Source: Aphidius gifuensis (taxonomy: Eukaryota > Arthropoda > Insecta > Hymenoptera > Braconidae). Taken from it: a DNA stretch of 64,000 bases. The notes below the pieces were generated by a model. That model made no database searches. It saw only the letters and a list, made by a program, of their open reading frames with translations, and had not been told where the DNA came from. A program made the translations under genes and the position numbers. Of the stretch, positions 62,946-64,000 are shown piece by piece. The stretch lies in contig NC_057790.1 in NCBI RefSeq assembly GCF_014905175.1, forward strand, positions 19,122,469-19,186,468. Reading direction: 5' to 3'. The number at the start of each line of letters is the position of its first letter. The stretch's first letter is position 1.

Positions 62946-63059
62946 ATGAGTGATATGGCGCAATTAATAAGCGTCAAGTTATCGAGATTCGATGGATCAC
63001 CCTGGGGATTTCGACTACAGGGTGGCAAGGATTTTGGCACACCACTTGTCGTTCAAAAG
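62946..63059 (+). CDS. First coding exon of a second PDZ (Zasp/PDLIM-type) gene, partial
   Basis: ATG at 62946 opens a 38-codon exon (MSDMAQLISVKLSRFDGSPW, then GFRLQGGKDFGTPLVVQK) ending at a GT donor at 63060. This is the N-terminal part of a PDZ domain with the carboxylate-binding PWGFRLQGG loop, close in sequence to Zasp52/Zasp66 and PDLIM starts. The next exon is not found before the window ends, so intron 1 exceeds 940 bp. The intron falls at the same phase-0 position as the first intron of the upstream PDZ gene (LTVIK| versus LVVQK|). The two are likely tandem paralogues. Confidence 0.88.
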
Positions 63060-64000
63060 GTTTGTTTAATTATATATTTTTTTTTTATTCACAATACCGG
63101 TGTTTAAGTGGCTTTTGTTGTTTCTATTTTATTTTTTTATTTAAGTTACGTAAAATGTTTTAATGTGAAAGCCAAAAATTCATGTGACATCGATAGATAT
63201 ATTTTTGCCAAATAAATTCTTTTAAATTTTGGTTCGAAATGAAATTTGGCAGCGTAACTAAACGTCATGGTAATTTGAGAAGTCTTACGTTTTTTATTTT
63301 TTTTCTGTTTCCAAATGTTTTTATATTTATTCAACATTTTTTAAAATATTTTCTTAATATTTATTATTTAAAAAAATACATTGTTTTTATTTTTTTAATC
63401 TTGACAAATGTGTTTATATGATTTATTAAAAAAAAAACCCAATATGATAAAATATTGATAAGAAAAAAAAATATCTTATTTTTCATTATCTGAAAATAAT
63501 TTATGTAAATATGGAAAAAAAATCTTTGTATTAATTCGTGTTAGTAGGTCGAGTTGTTAAATAAACAATTTACAAAATTTTAAAATTTATTGGTCTATTA
63601 TTTTTATGTATTTTTATGTCAGACGATGTTTTGTCTATTTTGAATAATAAAAAAAAAAAATTAATAGATTTAAGAAATCACGATGAATTATTGAATATTT
63701 ATTCAAATCGATTTGACATAAAATTTAATAGTATAATAAACAATTTGTCAAAATTTACAATAAAAATTGCAAAGCGTATTTAATGGGAGAATATACAGAC
63801 GCAGACGTTGCTGGTAATTCGAGGCAAATTATTTGGGTGTTCTATTTCGAGAAGGTGCCTTTGCGAAACACTAACATTTTAATTCGATGCTCCAATATAC
63901 AAACTAGAAAAATATTAGTCAAATTTACAAGGCTATCATTTGAAAAATTTTATATGAAAAATAGAAAATTATTTAATCCATTAAATTACCCTTGAACGTA
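63060..64000 (+). other. Intron 1 of second PDZ gene (continues off window)
   Basis: AT-rich sequence with no PDZ continuation (no GDAV-like or LAEC-like motif). A 70-codon frame near 63783-63995 has no family resemblance and is probably chance. Confidence 0.5.

Overview
The window is AT-rich eukaryotic nuclear DNA with short GT-AG introns, strongly A/T-biased codons and long homopolymer runs. The gene content fits an insect: LYST/mauve with a BEACH domain, exocyst Sec6, radial-spoke RSPH9, and PDZ proteins of the Zasp/ALP-Enigma type. A hymenopteran, perhaps a parasitoid wasp, is my best guess from base composition and gene style; nothing in the window proves the order. All gene models were built by hand from splice sites and reading-frame phase. 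Six of the seven sum to an intact frame; ANKRD49 does not.

Layout. 1-12.5 kb: very AT-rich DNA with no supportable gene, only microsatellites, two perfect TGACGTCA sites and one weak candidate exon. 12.5-13.2 kb (+): a small four-exon CXorf65-like gene. 13.3-14.5 kb (-): a mitochondrial crotonase-family (enoyl-CoA hydratase-like) gene, convergent with the first. 14.9-17.1 kb (-): intronless sec6/EXOC3. 19.7-32.8 kb (+): LYST, about 3,459 residues, with one 6.8-kb terminal exon. 33.5-34.3 kb (-): ANKRD49, with an apparent one-base frameshift near its 5' end.

34.5-49.5 kb is a repeat island: a 62-bp minisatellite, CGATA repeats containing a 40-bp perfect palindrome, and about 9.4 kb of (GAAAAAT)/(GAAAAAAT)/(GAAAACTAAAAAAT) array. 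The array is bracketed by near-identical T/G-rich blocks and enclosed by an inverted repeat of about 100 bp. A tRNA-like gene and several tRNA 5' fragments lie at the repeat junctions. This composite is the most unusual part of the window.

50.0-51.0 kb (+): RSPH9. 52.2-59.2 kb (+): a ten-exon PDZ protein of the Zasp/PDLIM type without a LIM domain. Its 3.2-kb intron holds a foldback-type element with long terminal inverted repeats. From 62.9 kb (+): first coding exon of a second PDZ gene, which runs off the window. The two PDZ genes lie head to tail, and their first coding introns interrupt the PDZ domain at the same codon.

The genes are mostly unrelated housekeeping or cell-biology genes: vesicle traffic (LYST, Sec6), mitochondrial metabolism, axoneme (RSPH9) and muscle Z-disc/cytoskeleton (PDZ pair). 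I saw no operon-like logic. The notable content is structural: the repeat island, the foldback element and the paralogous PDZ pair.
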